DNA of 64,000 bases, taken from positions 248,001 through 312,000 of the forward strand of contig JAJKFH010000102.1 in the NCBI GenBank assembly GCA_023333565.1. Direction: 5' to 3'. Of this stretch, positions 62,346-64,000 are shown piece by piece. The position numbers and the translations under genes were made by a program. This stretch comes from Puffinus mauretanicus (taxonomy: Eukaryota; Chordata; Aves; Procellariiformes; Procellariidae). The stretch's first letter is position 1. Each line of letters starts with the position of its first letter. The notes below the pieces were generated by a model that searched no databases, had not been told where the DNA came from, and worked only from the letters and a program-made list of their open reading frames with translations.

Positions 62346-64000
62346 TTTTGTCTTCCTTCCTTCATTTGCCTGCGTGTTAATGTGTTGGCACACAAAACTA
62401 AAGAGACTGTCAAGTGAGGTACAAAACTGTGTTAAAGTGTGAGAATCCAGCAGCAGCTCTTTATTTCGTAAGTGTTCCTGGGTAGGGGACATAGAGGATT
62501 GCCATGGGTTGTTACTCAATAATGTAGTAACCTTCTTACAGGCGTTGTCTAGGCAAGCTTTGTGTAGTGACAATGGCTGAGACTCTCCAGAGAAGCTGCC
62601 TTTGCTTTTGCCAAGGAAAAGGGTATGTTTGGAGTGCTTGTTTTTATTTTTATTTATTTCCTTTGGTCAAGTGCCATGAAAATCTCAGCAGCTTCAGGAA
62701 CTTATGCTTTTCATTCTGAATCGCAGCCATTTTGAGAAAGCACAGAATAAAAACCATCAGCAATTGCAAATGCGTGGGATAAAAAACATACCACCAGTAT
62801 CCCCACCAAATATGTTTAAGGTCCTTTTATAGGAGAATGAACCAGTAGAGAACCTCCTGCTTTATCTTGGCAACTGGCGAACAGGAAAAATGAAGTTGAA
62901 TTATTTTGGATAGTGGCTCGTGCTTATGCCCTGTTGTACACTAATGCAAAACAAGTCTAAGTGAGATGAGAACTGAAACTTAAACTGGACCTAAAACTTA
63001 AAAATCAACACTTTCTCATCATGTTAGTCAAGAAACTTGCTGCTGCTTGCTTTCTTCTGGACTCCCAGAGGCATTAGTTGTCATTATATCGGGCCTTTTG
63101 GAGACCTCAGCTCCCTTTTCATGAGCATGTTGGATAGGCTTCCTTTGCATGCTGATGGGGTGCTTCTTGCCCATTGTGTCAGAGTCTGAGTGATTGTACG
63201 AAAATGATGTAGCCTGTAGGCAAAGATAATATGAATCATAGTTTAAGAAAAGGATGATTGTCTTTCCTGGTAGTGTACTTCCCAGAGGGACATCTTCCCA
63301 GAGGGATGTCTGTCTTTTTTGCTGTCTTTGCCATGGATTTCCATCCACGAAGTCCCGTAGAAAGAATGCCTTTTACTGAGCGGGAGTGACTTCCTCCTGT
63401 TTTGGCTAGACAGCCTAAAAGGGCTGCTGGATCTCTAGGGGAAGGGTGTGCACTTCGATAACCTCTGCCTCCCTTGGAAGGTGTGTAGGGATGGTCGTCC
63501 CCACTCCTGGCACAACCCCAGGGCTGACTGACATTTCTTCAGCCACTAGGTGAAGTTGGGGGGCTTTCCTTGGCTACAGCTGGCCTCTGTGGACACCTGA
63601 GACAATACTGTAGCTGCTGTTTGATGGGTTATAGTTTAGGTTGCTGCTGCGTGAGGGAAGTCCTCTGTGGGCTGGGTTGTTCTGTCCATCAGCTGTGGAG
63701 CAACGGCTTCAGAGGAATGGCTCTCCAGCTCTGCACTAAGAAGCACCCATCACACTGGTACAAAGGTACCAGCTCCTTTTTAGCTAAAGGAAAAAAGCTA
63801 AAGAGGAAATAACTTGGAGCTGCGTATTTTAGTGGTCTGAGGTGTTTCTGGTTCAGAGGAGACAAAATAAACTTTCTGCATGAGCGTGGATGTGTGGCGC
63901 TCTGCTCCCTCACCATCCTCTGACGGCAGTGTGAGGTGAAGGCATTTGACACCTTTCAATATTGGCACCAGGAAGAGACTGAGGCTTCTTAACACCTCCC

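Larger units (their letters stand above)
26631..64000 (+). other. TMTC1: TMTC1 gene, 5' portion (exons 1-5, remainder beyond the window)
   Basis: Five coding exons on the + strand join in frame into about 317 codons that align with the N-terminal third of vertebrate TMTC1. Exon lengths are 317, 178, 74, 177 and 207 bases. The border phases fit at every junction: the AA|G codon gives Lys106, the exon 2/3 join is between codons, AG|G gives Arg190 and CT|G gives Leu249. The family comprises TMTC1-4, ER-resident multipass proteins with a GT-C-like N-terminal half and C-terminal TPR repeats. They transfer mannose to Ser/Thr in the EC domains of cadherins. Downstream membrane segments (in human the block starting FLTYSYLL) and the TPR exons were searched for by eye in intron 5 and not found, so they should lie to the right of this window. 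Confidence 0.93.
44720..64000 (+). other. TMTC1: TMTC1 intron 5 (5' 19.3 kb, continues off the window)
   Basis: The remaining sequence contains no segment matching the next TMTC1 block (the helix expected to start FLTYSYLL and the CYDWQVG and IWDMRN motifs), so the intron appears to exceed 19 kb. It carries simple repeats (45132-45241 and 49665-49690), a 22-bp tandem duplication, four CR1 fragments and a solo LTR, listed separately. Outside these I see AT-leaning single-copy DNA. There are pyrimidine-rich parts near 46530-46640, and 57890-58470 is quiet, AT-rich sequence without recognised repeats. Confidence 0.75.

Overview
The window is vertebrate nuclear DNA, almost certainly avian. The signs are CR1 retrotransposon remnants of several ages, a solo endogenous-retrovirus LTR of a type I recognise as common in bird genomes, low overall repeat density, large AT-rich non-coding stretches and a single split gene that starts in a CpG island. 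I cannot name the species. The LTR type makes me lean towards a non-galliform bird, but that is inference. No prokaryotic-style operons, CRISPR arrays, rRNA or tRNA genes were recognised.

The only gene I can support is the 5' part of TMTC1 (transmembrane O-mannosyltransferase targeting cadherins 1), on the + strand. Five coding exons can be assembled with compatible phases and GT/AG borders: 26631-26947, 39187-39364, 41080-41153, 42351-42527 and 44513-44719. They encode about 317 residues. These cover the N-terminal membrane segments, the first luminal loop with the Asp-Asp motif, the conserved HPIHTEAV and MLVKETG blocks, and a Ser/Pro-rich variable linker. The remaining membrane segments and the TPR repeats are encoded beyond the right edge. 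TMTC family proteins are ER multipass proteins that add O-linked mannose to cadherin domains.

Layout: 1-25925 is upstream DNA with no recognisable gene. It contains a CR1 3' fragment (4730-5547), a short ancient CR1 end (about 12498-12585) and microsatellites. At 25926-26046 a degenerate 19-bp minisatellite abuts the promoter. A CpG island (about 26050-27400) carries a purine (GGA)n tract, an upstream ORF whose stop overlaps the TMTC1 start, and exon 1. Intron 1 (26948-39186) holds a GC-rich patch, a 39-bp tandem duplication and a perfect GATA-containing inverted repeat. Introns 2-4 are short. Intron 5 (from 44720) runs off the window and carries CR1 fragments, a solo LTR (58629-59163) and simple repeats.

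I looked for an undescribed system and do not see one. The observations most worth checking are the weak-donor, frame-preserving cassette exon 5, the upstream ORF arrangement, and the minisatellite next to the promoter.
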